This document shows positions 55,359 to 64,000 of a stretch of 64,000 nucleotides of DNA, piece by piece. Position 1 is the first letter of the stretch, and each line of letters opens with the position of its first letter. A model generated the notes under the pieces. That model did no database searches, was not told the DNA's origin, and saw only the letters and a list, made by a program, of their open reading frames with translations. Both the position numbers and the translations under genes were made by a program. Source of the stretch: Deltaproteobacteria bacterium (lineage in GTDB: Bacteria > Desulfobacterota > B13-G15 > RBG-16-54-18); the NCBI GenBank assembly GCA_016927065.1, contig JAFGNJ010000019.1, positions 62,001 to 126,000 of the forward strand, read 5' to 3'.

Positions 55359-56447
55359 ATGTTAAGAAAATTTTTTGCATCCAGAGGGGGCATTATCAGT
55401 ATAGGGGCATTTATCGGGGTCTTTGCCCCCCTCTTACAGAAGTGGGGGAACCCCGGAAACATGGGTATCTGCGTGGCTTGTTTTGAGCGGGACATCGCCG
55501 GGGCCCTGGGGCTCCATCGTGCAACCGTAGTCCAATACATGAGACCGGAGATCATCGGGTTCATCTTAGGAGCTTTGATCGCCGCCTATCTCTTTAAAGA
55601 ATTTAGACCCAGAGCAGGATCTGCGCCCATCGTGCGGTTTGTGCTCGGGGCCTTCGCCATGATCGGTGCCCTGGTCTTCCTAGGGTGCCCGTGGCGGGCC
55701 ATGTTGCGCCTGGCCGGAGGAGACTGGAACTCTATCTTCGGCATCCTCGGTCTCATCGGCGGCATCTGGGTCGGGACGTTGTTTCTGAGGGGGGGATATA
55801 ACCTGGGGCGCGCTCAAGAGACCCACACCGCGGTGGGGTGGATTCTGCCCTTGATCATGATGGGATTTCTCGCCCTCATGCTCCTCTACCCTCAGATCCC
55901 GGGAGAGCCCAAAAGCGGAGTCCTTTTCTACAGCCTTAAGGGACCGGGCGCCATGCATGCCCCGCTCCTTATATCCTTGGGCGTGGGCCTTGCCGTGGGG
56001 GTCTTGGCTCAGCGCAGCCGTTTTTGCACCATGGGGGCCTTTCGGGATCTTATCCTATTTCGACAAACCCATCTCTTTTCAGGGATCGTTGCCCTGGTGG
56101 TCTTCGCCTTTATTTCCAATCTGTTCCTCAAACAGTTTCACCCAGGATTTGCCAACCAGCCGGTAGCACATACCTTGAGCCTGTGGAACTTCGGGGGAAT
56201 GGTCCTGGCAGGACTTGCCTTTACCCTGGCTGGGGGGTGTCCCGGACGCCAGCTTTTCCTCGCCGGTGAGGGAGACGGTGATGCAGCGGTCTTTGTCCTG
56301 GGGATGATTGTGGGTGCCGGCTTTGCCCACAACTTCGGCCTTGCCAGCTCTCCACAGGGGGTCGGTCCCCATGGGATCGCCGCCGTGATAATCGGTCTTG
56401 TAGTCTGCCTGTTTATCGGCTTCACCATGAGAAAAAAAGTCGCCTAA
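55359..56447 (+). CDS. yedE: YedE-family membrane transporter (putative selenium/sulfur transport)
   Basis: The 362-residue protein has about ten membrane segments. It carries GICVACFERDIAGALGLHRA, a Cys pair typical of selenium-linked YedE, then GALVFLGCPWRAMLRLAGGD, RFCTMGAFRD and AGGCPGRQLFLAGEGD; the latter resemble the thiosulfate channel YeeE. The downstream TusA, cysteine desulfurase and DUF3343 genes form a set seen in selenium-using bacteria. It probably moves a reduced selenium or sulfur species across the inner membrane; which one is inference. Confidence 0.9.
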   Translation: MLRKFFASRGGIISIGAFIGVFAPLLQKWGNPGNMGICVACFERDIAGALGLHRATVVQYMRPEIIGFILGALIAAYLFKEFRPRAGSAPIVRFVLGAFAMIGALVFLGCPWRAMLRLAGGDWNSIFGILGLIGGIWVGTLFLRGGYNLGRAQETHTAVGWILPLIMMGFLALMLLYPQIPGEPKSGVLFYSLKGPGAMHAPLLISLGVGLAVGVLAQRSRFCTMGAFRDLILFRQTHLFSGIVALVVFAFISNLFLKQFHPGFANQPVAHTLSLWNFGGMVLAGLAFTLAGGCPGRQLFLAGEGDGDAAVFVLGMIVGAGFAHNFGLASSPQGVGPHGIAAVIIGLVVCLFIGFTMRKKVA

Positions 56448-56459
56448 GGAAGGATACCA

Positions 56460-56678
56460 ATGAGCGATATCGTAGATGCCAGGGGATTATCATGTCCTCA
56501 GCCCGTCTTGATGACCATGGGAAAAATAAAGAAAGTTAAAAAGGGAGAGATTGCGATCCTGGTTGATACCGATACCTCCAAAGAGAATGTATCGCGGGCC
56601 GCAACGAGCCAGGGGTGGAAGGTCAAGGACGTCAAGCCTGACGGTACTGGGTATCGCATAACGGTAGTGAAGAAGTAA
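56460..56678 (+). CDS. tusA: TusA/SirA-family sulfur (selenium) carrier
   Basis: The 72-residue protein has the active-site motif DARGLSCPQPVLMTM, whose Cys carries a persulfide or perselenide. It lies between the YedE transporter and a cysteine desulfurase, so it probably passes the chalcogen from one to the other. The 12-nt spacing shows one operon. Confidence 0.93.
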   Translation: MSDIVDARGLSCPQPVLMTMGKIKKVKKGEIAILVDTDTSKENVSRAATSQGWKVKDVKPDGTGYRITVVKK

Positions 56679-56685
56679 TTGACCT

Positions 56686-57861
56686 ATGAAAAAGCCCTCG
56701 GCAATCTATCTCGACAACGCCGCGAGCTCCTGGCCAAAGCCGGATGAAACCTGGCAGGCCATGGAGCACTTTATGCGCTCTGTCGGCGCCAATCCGGGAC
56801 GATCAGGACACCGTCTTTCGATTGAGGCCGGCCGCATCCTGCTCGAGGCCCGTGATGCCCTGGCCGAGCTTTTCGGTATCGATGATCCCTTACGCATCGT
56901 GTTTACCCGCAATGCCACTGAGTCTTTGAATCTCGTGATCTACGGCATCCTCAGGCCTGGCGAGCACTGCGTCACCACCAGCATGGAACACAACTCCGTA
57001 ATGCGCCCCTTACGGGCCTTGGAACAAAAGGGCCTTGAAGTAACAACCGTCTCCTGCTCCTCTCAAGGGGAACTCGATCCTCAGAAGATCGAAAAAGCCA
57101 TAAAGAAAAATACAAGACTGATCGTCACAACCCACGCCTCCAACATCGTGGGGACGCTGATGCCTGTTGACGAGGTCAGCGAAATCGCCCGCTCACATGA
57201 TATACCATTCTGCATCGATGCCGCGCAGACGGCAGGGGCCTATCCCATCGATATTGAAGCGATGAATATTGACCTCCTCGTTTTCACCGGCCACAAATCA
57301 CTCTATGGTCCCCAAGGCACCGGCGGGTTGTACATCAGGGAAGGCTTAGAGAAAAAACTCGAACCTCTCATGCGAGGGGGAACCGGAAGTCGCTCCGAAT
57401 CCCAGGAGCAGCCCAACTTCATGCCGGACAAATACGAAAGCGGTACACCCAACACTGTTGGTATCGCCGGCCTGGAAGCCGGAACCCGCTTCTGCCTCGA
57501 ACAGGGCATTGCCCACATCCGGGCCAAAGAGGAGGGGTTAACGCACATGCTCATCGAGGGGTTGGGGTCCATCCCCGGCGTCACCCTGTACGGTTGCGGG
57601 GATGAAAAAAGACAGGTGGCTATCTGCTCCTTCACTGTCCGCGACCTTTCCCCTTCGGAGATTACCATGCAGCTCGATGAGGAATTCGGAATTATGAGTC
57701 GGCCTGGGCTCCACTGCGCACCAATTGCCCACCAGACCATAGGCACCTCTCCCCACGGGACCGTGCGTCTGAGCGCTGGCTACTTCACCACCGATGAGGA
57801 GATCGCCGTCGCTATAGAGGCAGTGACAAAGATCGCTGCCCGATCCCACAATCAGGGATAG
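56686..57861 (+). CDS. Cysteine desulfurase-like aminotransferase class V
   Basis: The 391-residue PLP enzyme frees sulfur or selenium from (seleno)cysteine. It has YLDNAASSWPKPDE at the N-terminus, the PLP lysine in TGHKSLYGPQGTGGLY and the catalytic Cys in RPGLHCAPIAHQT. This loop type belongs to the SufS/CsdB-like group that often serves selenium metabolism. It starts 8 nt after tusA. Confidence 0.93.
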   Translation: MKKPSAIYLDNAASSWPKPDETWQAMEHFMRSVGANPGRSGHRLSIEAGRILLEARDALAELFGIDDPLRIVFTRNATESLNLVIYGILRPGEHCVTTSMEHNSVMRPLRALEQKGLEVTTVSCSSQGELDPQKIEKAIKKNTRLIVTTHASNIVGTLMPVDEVSEIARSHDIPFCIDAAQTAGAYPIDIEAMNIDLLVFTGHKSLYGPQGTGGLYIREGLEKKLEPLMRGGTGSRSESQEQPNFMPDKYESGTPNTVGIAGLEAGTRFCLEQGIAHIRAKEEGLTHMLIEGLGSIPGVTLYGCGDEKRQVAICSFTVRDLSPSEITMQLDEEFGIMSRPGLHCAPIAHQTIGTSPHGTVRLSAGYFTTDEEIAVAIEAVTKIAARSHNQG

Positions 57862-57912
57862 CTCATTGTCCAAAGAACTAACATATGAGTTACTACGTCA
57901 TCAAGGGGAATC

Positions 57913-58149
57913 ATGGCAAAGGATAAACAAGCGAACTCGTATAGTGTAGTGCTCTTTCACTCTACCAGCGGAGCTCTGATGGCGGAAAAGCTCCTCAAAA
58001 AAGAAGGAATAGCGTATAAAATCATCCCCGTGCCCCGCAACCTCAGCTCGGACTGCGGCGTCTGCCTACGCTTTTCAAGACAAGATGAATCCCTTGTTAG
58101 AAAGGCTCTCGCAGAAAAAGTCGAATTTCAGTCTATTTGTAACCTGTAG
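57913..58149 (+). CDS. DUF3343 small protein (putative Se/S carrier)
   Basis: The 78-residue protein has the family pattern FHSTSGALMAEKLLKKEGI and PVPRNLSSDCGVCLRF, with a conserved CxxC. DUF3343 proteins are found with YedE and TusA in selenium gene sets and may carry the element. It is the last gene of this operon and converges on the channel gene. Confidence 0.87.
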   Translation: MAKDKQANSYSVVLFHSTSGALMAEKLLKKEGIAYKIIPVPRNLSSDCGVCLRFSRQDESLVRKALAEKVEFQSICNL

Positions 58150-58173
58150 GGGGGACTTGAATTCCGGAACGAC

Positions 58174-58986
58174 TCAGAGCCGCGCGCCGCAGTACTTGCA
58201 AAAGGCGGCGTCGGGGTCGTGACCCTCGGAAGCGCACTGAGGGCACGTCCTCGTTGAGATACGCCTGCGTGCCGCTCCTGCGATCTCAACAGTGACGATG
58301 CCGGTGGGCACAGCGATGATGCCGTAACCGAGAATCATGATCGCCGCAGCCAAGAGCTTGCCGAGCGGGGTTTGCGGCGCGATGTCTCCGTACCCTACGG
58401 TGGTCATAGTGACGATGGCCCAGTAGATCGACTCTGGAATGCTGGTGAATCCATGCTCCTCTCCCTTGATGAGGTAGATGAGTGCGCCCACAATCACCAC
58501 GATCGTGAGGACCGCACCAAGGAAAATGATGATCTTGCGGGCACTGGCACGCAGGGCCGCACGCAGCTCCCGAGCTTCGCCGACGAAGTGGACCAGCTTG
58601 AGCACCCGAAAGACCCTTAGCAGGCGCAAGGCGCGGATCACCATCAGTGACTGTGCGCCGATCAGGAAGGCGCTAAGATAGGTTGGGATGATCGTCAAGA
58701 GATCGACAATTCCGTAGAAACTGCGGGCATATCGGAGCGGCTTGCCGACGCAGACGAGGCGCAGGCAATATTCGATGGTGAAAAGGATAGTCACCACCCA
58801 CTCGAAGTCCCTCAGCCAGGAACCGTAACGTATCCGAACGCCGGCAACGCTTTCGAGCAGTACAGCGATCACGCTGAGGATAATGGTAATCAGCAGGGCA
58901 ATGTCGAAGGCCTTACCAGCAGGAGTATCAGCCTCGAAAATAATCTCGTAGAGCTTTGCACGCATTCTTGGAGGTTCTTTAGTCAT
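58174..58986 (-). CDS. Voltage-gated-type potassium channel with C-terminal zinc ribbon
   Basis: The 270-residue protein has six membrane segments: S4 with regularly spaced Arg (RALRLLRVFRVLKL) and the pore TMTTVGYGDIAPQT, the potassium selectivity filter. The C-terminus ends in a zinc ribbon, CPQCASEG then FCKYCGARL, which is not a normal channel end and may bind a partner or sense metal. It faces the DUF3343 gene convergently. Confidence 0.92.
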   Translation of the reverse strand: MTKEPPRMRAKLYEIIFEADTPAGKAFDIALLITIILSVIAVLLESVAGVRIRYGSWLRDFEWVVTILFTIEYCLRLVCVGKPLRYARSFYGIVDLLTIIPTYLSAFLIGAQSLMVIRALRLLRVFRVLKLVHFVGEARELRAALRASARKIIIFLGAVLTIVVIVGALIYLIKGEEHGFTSIPESIYWAIVTMTTVGYGDIAPQTPLGKLLAAAIMILGYGIIAVPTGIVTVEIAGAARRRISTRTCPQCASEGHDPDAAFCKYCGARL

Positions 58987-59205
58987 GATCGCACGCTGGC
59001 TTCGGTGGTCAAGAATTTAATGCTGGGAATCAAACGACAATAGTATAGTGAATTTTTAAGTGAGCCGCAATCCTTTTGAGAGTATGCCCGCAGCTCATAT
59101 GTGCATCGGAGATAAAAAGTATAGACAATACGTAGAGATTTGGCAGATGATTTCTTGTAATTTAATCAAAGCCCATAATCTCCTTTACCCTACTTGACCT
59201 CTATC

Positions 59206-59234
59206 TTGACTTCTTTCACAAGAATGGCTTACAT
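59206..59234 (+). promoter_or_regulatory. Candidate promoter for the glycosyltransferase fusion
   Basis: TTGACT (59206-59211), a 17-bp spacer and TTACAT (59229-59234) lie 47 bp before the start codon. The -10 box is imperfect. Nothing else was seen in 58987-59281. Confidence 0.4.
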
Positions 59235-59281
59235 TTGCAAAGGTCGATAGAGCGTTTTTTCTAACCAATATTAACATTTCT

Positions 59282-62200
59282 ATGAGAGAAACTCCCGTGG
59301 GAAAAAGCTCAGCCAACAAAAAAGAAAAGATATACCAGAAAATCCTGCGCGGTGAACAAGAAAAGATTGCCTCGCTGAAAGCACTAGATATCGTAATCGG
59401 CATTCCTTTTTCAGACCAAATAGAAACCCTGCCCACAGTCATCAAGACCGTCCAAGAGGGCTTACAAAAGTATCTCCCTGAAAAAAAGGCCGCCGTTGTC
59501 ATAGCAGCTACCCATGAGGGGAAGCATTACTCCGAGCAGATAAACACCTTATTCAAGAAAATCACCATCCCCGGACATTTCTTCTTTTTAGAAAAAGAAC
59601 TCTCGGGAAAAGGTTGGGCCCTGCGGGCCCTCATGGAACTCAGCGCCTCGTCAGGACCAGACCTGCTCTTGATAGAGCCTGATTTTGTTCGCCAAGGGCA
59701 GCAGGGTATCCAGCCAAGCTGGATATATTCATTGTATCGGCCCCTTGAATTGGGCAACGACTTTGTTCTCCCGGTGTACACCAGACCCCCTGAGGGAAAG
59801 AGGGTAAGTGATCACCTCGTGATCCCCCTTCTGGTCGCGCTGTATGGATACAGGATTAAGGAACCCATGGGGAGCGCATACGGCATGGGGGGAGGAATCC
59901 TTCACACATTTTTGCGAGACACGGACCTCTTTGCCAACACGGACATTGGAAGGTATGGAATCGATATCTTCCTAACTATTACCGCCATCGTGCATGATAT
60001 GCGGATCTGCCAAGCGAATCTGGGGACACGACTCAAACATCCCTCTCGAGGAGAATTTGCGGTCCGCCTGAGGCAGACGTTACGGACGATCTTTGAACAA
60101 ATAGAATATACTAGTCAGTGGTGGTTAAAAGAGGGGCGTTTTACAAAAGCAGAACCACCATTTTACGGGGACCTCCCCGTCTTCGCCCCCCCAACGGTTG
60201 ATCTCGATATCTCCTCTGAGCTTGAACGGTTCCGTGTCGATTTTCAGCGCAACGCCGAGTACCTATACAAAAAGCTTCTGCACCCTTCCCTGTATGAGCG
60301 ATTGCTTGAATTATCCTACACACCAGTGGAATCATTCTCTTTTTCCTCTGCGGATTGGGCGCGGTGCGTCTATACCCTCCTGTTGGCTTACTTCTTCCAG
60401 AAAAAGATACCCCAGGAAGATATATTGGACACTGTAACCATCCTCAATAGGGCGAGAACGGCAACCTTTATGAAAGAGGTCCAACAATTTGAGAGTGATG
60501 CCAAGGGCCTGGTATCAGACCGCCTGCGTGAAGAGCAGATCAAAGATTTCTCGCTGTTGAGAGAGACCTTTGCTGAGCACTGGAACGATAATAATCTTTT
60601 ATATATAGCACCGGTCGAAAGGGTCTTATTGGAATTTTTACCGGGGATCCCGCTTAATCTACCAAGAGAAGTTTTGGATACACATGGAAATGCCATCAGG
60701 GTGGCAGAGGTCTATGCAGGCCTTACAGCGGAACTGCAAAAAAAAGGCGCTCGATTTCTCCCGGAAGGAGAACCCATTGAACTGATGGAACAATACCTGG
60801 GTAAGACCAACGAGAATCTAAAAGCTGTCTTAGGGGGTACGACACACTCCGCTCAAGGCGTGCAAAAGCTTGCCCACAACATTTTCGAATATCTTCCTCA
60901 GGCACGCACAGCGTGTCTCTTTTTAAGTCCCAAAAAAATAACTGAGTTTTTGCGGGCACATACACCCTATCATCTGTTTGGAGTAGTCGGCTCGAGGGAT
61001 TTAAATGCGGCGCTAAAAAAATATGAGCCCAGGGATATCTTTATATTGGCTTCATTCATTGAGGGGAAAGAATTTAACCAGAGCTTGGAGAGATGGGTCA
61101 ACGATGCTCAAGCTGATTGGTTCAGTTTGCAAGAAAAAGGATTTATTGTACAGGACAACAAACAATTCGCTCAATGGGCGCACACACGAGGGGAACCATC
61201 GGACACTGAAATGCTCTGCGGCAAGATAGTCATTACCCAATATCCCAAAGCCGCAGGCCTGGAGTATCCGTATCTCTTCTATCTGTCTCTCATTGCAAAG
61301 CTGAACGTAGAGCTTGAGATGTTTTCAGACGATGTGAAATCATTTCTCACGGAAAAGAATGTCAGTTGGAAAATTCGAAACCTGCTGAGACGCTATCAAA
61401 CGCGAGAAATCCTCTCAGCGCATGAAATATTCGAGGCCAACGTCGATGAACTCTCCATGACACGCATAGGGAAGTCCAAGGAATTGCGCGCTGCCCTCAA
61501 GGGGCTCCTTGAGGTCTACCATGTCATCTACCGACTCAATGGAGATGTCTTGTCTCTCGGCTTCCCTTCGTGGTCAATTTATCGTTCGTGGGGAAGAAAG
61601 GGGATACCTTCAATCGGATTTCTCGGCGAGAAGAGCAAGGTCGAACACCGCTGGTTTGCCAGAGAGCTGATACTTAGGTTGGCGCAGATCATAGGATTAG
61701 GTGACAAGCGTTCCCTCAATGAAAAACTGAGAGAAATGAGAGGGAATGGGCACGAAGCCAAAAATATTATAGTAGAATTAGGAATCCTCCCCACCCTGCG
61801 ATTCGACAGGGAACATCTACCTTCGATCCTTTCCGTGCCGGAAAAATCCGCAGATATAGCGCAGGTAAACGACACAATCAATGTATTAATAAAATCTTTT
61901 TCCTCCAAGCCTTCATTAGAGGACTTAATAGCGAACGTTCCCAAAGCTTTAAGGCCACCTGAAGAACAAATCGAAGAAATGAGGCGCCTCGCCCATGAAT
62001 TGAAAGGATTAGAGATTACCCATTTCAATTCAGCACAATACGGTGGAGGAGTCGCAGAAATATTGGATTGGTTAGTCCCCCTCATGAACAGCGTAGGTCT
62101 CAAGGCACAGTGGGTAGTAATAAACCCCCAAAATCCTCAGAAGTTTTTTCCGGTTACCAAGACATTCCATAACGCCCTGCAAGGTATGGAGACCAGTCTT

Positions 62201-63268
62201 ACCCAGGAGATGAAAGATATTTATACAAGAGAATCTGAATATATATATAAACAGTTGTCAAAAGGTTCACAAGTGAGGGGAGACGTTCTCGTGTGCCATG
62301 ACCCACAACCCCTCGCCGCCATCTCGTCTGCTGATAAGAAGAAAATATGGAGGGCCCATATTGATCTCTCGTATCCAAACAAAGCGTTCGTAGATTTTCT
62401 TCTACCGTTTATTAAAAAATACAATGCCGCTATTTTTCATTTTCAAGACTTCGTCTTAGATAAACTGAAAGGGGAAATCCCCATTTATTTAATTCCCGCG
62501 GGGATTAACTTTTTGAGCCCAAAAAATATAGAGTTACCTCCCGGCTTTTGCCCTTACGTTTTCAAAAGCTTCGGTATAGACATGACCAAGCCTATCATCC
62601 TGCAGATATCCCGGTTCGATCGCTTCAAAGACCCGAAAGGCGTGGTAGATGCCTTTGAAAGCGCACGACGTGAACTGGTAAGGGAAAATCTGGACGTACA
62701 GCTTGTCTACGCCGGTAATATGGCGGGAGACGATCCGGAAGGGGCACAGATCCTATCGAAGTTGATAAAAACTCTTGGAGCCCACGAGCAGCCCCCCATC
62801 AAAAAGAAAAAATTCATTCCCGAATCTGTAGTATGGACTGTAGGGGATCCCCCTTCTATCTTCATAATAAATTTGGGTGCAATGCCCATAACAGAAAATG
62901 CCTTGGTAGTAAATGCAATGCAACGAGGGGCAACGATAGTCTTGCAAAAATCTTTACGAGAAGGATTAGGGTTGACTATCTTAGAGGCGATGTGCAAAAA
63001 GAAACCTGTCATTGCAGGGAATATAGGTGGGCCAGCACATTTGATCAAAGAAGATGGGTTGTATGGGTATGGGGTTGGACATCGGGATGCAAAGGGGAAT
63101 CTTACGTATACGGCTGAGGAAACGGCAGGTGAAATTTTAAGATGTTTTGAGACACCCCTCGAAACCCTAAAGATGTCTGAGAGGGCTCAACGGCATGTGG
63201 GTACCAATTATTCAGCCATCCGCCATCTCTTGGATTACCTCAAGCTGGTACACGATCTCGTACGATAG
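59282..63268 (+). CDS. 1328-residue fused glycosyltransferase (GT-A domain plus TreT-like GT4 domain)
   Basis: Residues about 35-330 form a GT-A domain like glucosyl-/mannosylglycerate synthases (DIVIGIPFSDQIETLP, LLLIEPDFVR, GSAYGMGGGILH). Residues about 905-1325 are a GT4 domain close to trehalose glycosyltransferring synthase TreT (THFNSAQYGGGVAEILDWLV, ILQISRFDRFKDPKGVVDAF, SLREGLGLTILEAMCKKKPV). Between them lie about 570 residues of mainly helical sequence that I do not recognise. The combination suggests synthesis of a compatible-solute glycoside. A stand-alone TreT-like gene ends 7 bp away on the other strand. No strong ribosome binding site is seen before the ATG. Confidence 0.85.
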   Translation: MRETPVGKSSANKKEKIYQKILRGEQEKIASLKALDIVIGIPFSDQIETLPTVIKTVQEGLQKYLPEKKAAVVIAATHEGKHYSEQINTLFKKITIPGHFFFLEKELSGKGWALRALMELSASSGPDLLLIEPDFVRQGQQGIQPSWIYSLYRPLELGNDFVLPVYTRPPEGKRVSDHLVIPLLVALYGYRIKEPMGSAYGMGGGILHTFLRDTDLFANTDIGRYGIDIFLTITAIVHDMRICQANLGTRLKHPSRGEFAVRLRQTLRTIFEQIEYTSQWWLKEGRFTKAEPPFYGDLPVFAPPTVDLDISSELERFRVDFQRNAEYLYKKLLHPSLYERLLELSYTPVESFSFSSADWARCVYTLLLAYFFQKKIPQEDILDTVTILNRARTATFMKEVQQFESDAKGLVSDRLREEQIKDFSLLRETFAEHWNDNNLLYIAPVERVLLEFLPGIPLNLPREVLDTHGNAIRVAEVYAGLTAELQKKGARFLPEGEPIELMEQYLGKTNENLKAVLGGTTHSAQGVQKLAHNIFEYLPQARTACLFLSPKKITEFLRAHTPYHLFGVVGSRDLNAALKKYEPRDIFILASFIEGKEFNQSLERWVNDAQADWFSLQEKGFIVQDNKQFAQWAHTRGEPSDTEMLCGKIVITQYPKAAGLEYPYLFYLSLIAKLNVELEMFSDDVKSFLTEKNVSWKIRNLLRRYQTREILSAHEIFEANVDELSMTRIGKSKELRAALKGLLEVYHVIYRLNGDVLSLGFPSWSIYRSWGRKGIPSIGFLGEKSKVEHRWFARELILRLAQIIGLGDKRSLNEKLREMRGNGHEAKNIIVELGILPTLRFDREHLPSILSVPEKSADIAQVNDTINVLIKSFSSKPSLEDLIANVPKALRPPEEQIEEMRRLAHELKGLEITHFNSAQYGGGVAEILDWLVPLMNSVGLKAQWVVINPQNPQKFFPVTKTFHNALQGMETSLTQEMKDIYTRESEYIYKQLSKGSQVRGDVLVCHDPQPLAAISSADKKKIWRAHIDLSYPNKAFVDFLLPFIKKYNAAIFHFQDFVLDKLKGEIPIYLIPAGINFLSPKNIELPPGFCPYVFKSFGIDMTKPIILQISRFDRFKDPKGVVDAFESARRELVRENLDVQLVYAGNMAGDDPEGAQILSKLIKTLGAHEQPPIKKKKFIPESVVWTVGDPPSIFIINLGAMPITENALVVNAMQRGATIVLQKSLREGLGLTILEAMCKKKPVIAGNIGGPAHLIKEDGLYGYGVGHRDAKGNLTYTAEETAGEILRCFETPLETLKMSERAQRHVGTNYSAIRHLLDYLKLVHDLVR

Positions 63269-63274
63269 CCCAAC

Positions 63275-64000
63275 TTAACTCAATTCGATCCGTTCTTCTA
63301 CATTATAGACCAAGACCACCATCAGGGCGAGGTAATCCCGCAGGTGGCGCGTGATGAGGAAATTATCTCTGGCGAACTCCCGCGCCTTCTCCCCCATCGC
63401 CTCTAGTCTGTCGCGATGGCTCAGGAGATAGCGGATCCGAAGGGCAGCCCCTTCAGGCGAGTTAACGAGAAAACCAGTGTGGTGATCGATAACTTGCAAT
63501 CGGATGCCACCGGTATCGCCTCCGATGACCGGTTTGCCCTTCCACATTGCCTCCGTCACAGTGAGGCCGAACCCTTCCCTGAGCGACTTTTGCAGGACGA
63601 TATCTGCTCCGCGTTGGAGGGCATTGATCGTCCTGTCGGCATTAGGAGGCAAAGCAAGAACATGAATGTCCGAATGATCCGCTGCTGCGACGCGGACCTC
63701 CCCGAGAACAATCTCTCCTTCTGGATCATCGCTCGCCCCACCACCTGCAAGCACAAGCTGTAAGGAAGGGATATATTTTTTTGCCAACTGAAAGGCTTGA
63801 ATTACTCCTAATGGATCCTTGAAGCGATCGAACCGAGATATCTGCAAGATAATGGGGCGTTTAAGGTCTAGACCAAATTCTTTATAGACCGAGGCAACTT
63901 CGTTTTCATCGATATCCATGTTTTTCTCACTCAGGGGATCGATGCTGGGGGGGACCACAAATATATCGTGTGGGAGGGGTTGTGCGAAATCAACGAGCGA
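63275..64000 (-). CDS. TreT-type trehalose synthase glycosyltransferase (5' end outside window)
   Basis: The frame is open to the right edge, so the N-terminus is missing. The visible 241 residues are a GT4 C-terminal domain: VVPPSIDPLSEKN, ILQISRFDRFKDPLGVIQAF and the nucleotide-sugar E-x7-E motif SLREGFGLTVTEAMWKGKP. TreT joins NDP-glucose and glucose to trehalose. It is clearly related to the C-terminal domain of the convergent fusion gene, which suggests duplication. Another GT4 glucosyltransferase specificity cannot be excluded. Confidence 0.87.
   Translation of the reverse strand, partial: SLVDFAQPLPHDIFVVPPSIDPLSEKNMDIDENEVASVYKEFGLDLKRPIILQISRFDRFKDPLGVIQAFQLAKKYIPSLQLVLAGGGASDDPEGEIVLGEVRVAAADHSDIHVLALPPNADRTINALQRGADIVLQKSLREGFGLTVTEAMWKGKPVIGGDTGGIRLQVIDHHTGFLVNSPEGAALRIRYLLSHRDRLEAMGEKAREFARDNFLITRHLRDYLALMVVLVYNVEERIELS

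Noticed and set aside
1..64000. CRISPR array, rRNA genes, insertion sequences with intact transposase
   Set aside because: None was seen on either strand; the only recombinase trace is the broken tyrosine integrase.

Overview
The window looks like the chromosome of a strictly anaerobic, Gram-negative bacterium of the deltaproteobacterial (Desulfobacterota) type. Supporting signs are a tungsten-type aldehyde:ferredoxin oxidoreductase, corrinoid/tetrahydrofolate methyltransferases, a ferredoxin-linked homocysteine pathway, selenium-handling genes, heptose and surface-polysaccharide genes, and an nlpD/rpoS/pcm/mutS neighbourhood of proteobacterial style. This is inferred from gene content only; there is no rRNA gene.

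Layout. 1-11.4 kb holds housekeeping and envelope genes: exported Pcm, TtcA, an endonuclease III-like protein, MurJ, HldA, two sugar/lipid-linked transferase steps, a deacetylase, an epimerase, YjbQ, a HAD phosphatase, an aminotransferase and a Nudix hydrolase. 11.4-18.4 kb is visibly A+T-rich and carries a FabF-like ketosynthase with a SRPBCC protein and an isoprenylcysteine-methyltransferase-like protein, followed by a sensor kinase, an HD-GYP response regulator and an unknown protein. 37.7-49.8 kb returns to core genes (tRNA-Arg, RpoS-like sigma factor, NlpD-like lipoprotein, LOG-family protein, Pcm, MutS, IspD, a glycosyltransferase, a MoxR/VWA pair, a phosphoesterase and an MFS transporter). 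50-55 kb is a sulfur operon (LarE, a 32-aa small ORF, MOSC, CysE, CysK, NIL-ferredoxin, COG1900, Rrf2). 55.3-58.1 kb is a divergent selenium/sulfur-carrier operon (YedE, TusA, cysteine desulfurase, DUF3343). 58-64 kb has a potassium-channel-like protein and two trehalose-synthase-type glycosyltransferases, one of them a 1328-residue fusion.

The main discovery is a roughly 19.2-kb genomic island between 18471 and 37754. A 38-bp piece of the 3' end of tRNA-Arg(CCT) is repeated with one mismatch at both ends, and a decayed tyrosine integrase lies next to the intact tRNA. The cargo is one coherent system: a Cache-domain sensor kinase and a sigma54 (NtrC-type) activator, a matching -24/-12 promoter, a branched-chain-amino-acid-type ABC importer with two binding proteins and an unusual LivM fusion, an aryl-type zinc alcohol dehydrogenase, an aldehyde:ferredoxin oxidoreductase with its own MoaD-like protein, a C_GCAxxG-type redox protein, and a three-part corrinoid methyltransferase (corrinoid protein, UroD-family methyltransferase, MtrH/AcsE-family methyltransferase).

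Read together, the cargo suggests sensing, uptake and anaerobic oxidation of an alcohol or aldehyde to the acid, plus transfer of a methyl group to tetrahydrofolate. A methoxylated aromatic alcohol or aldehyde is the simplest candidate substrate. The gene families and the island boundaries are seen in the sequence; the substrate is inference.
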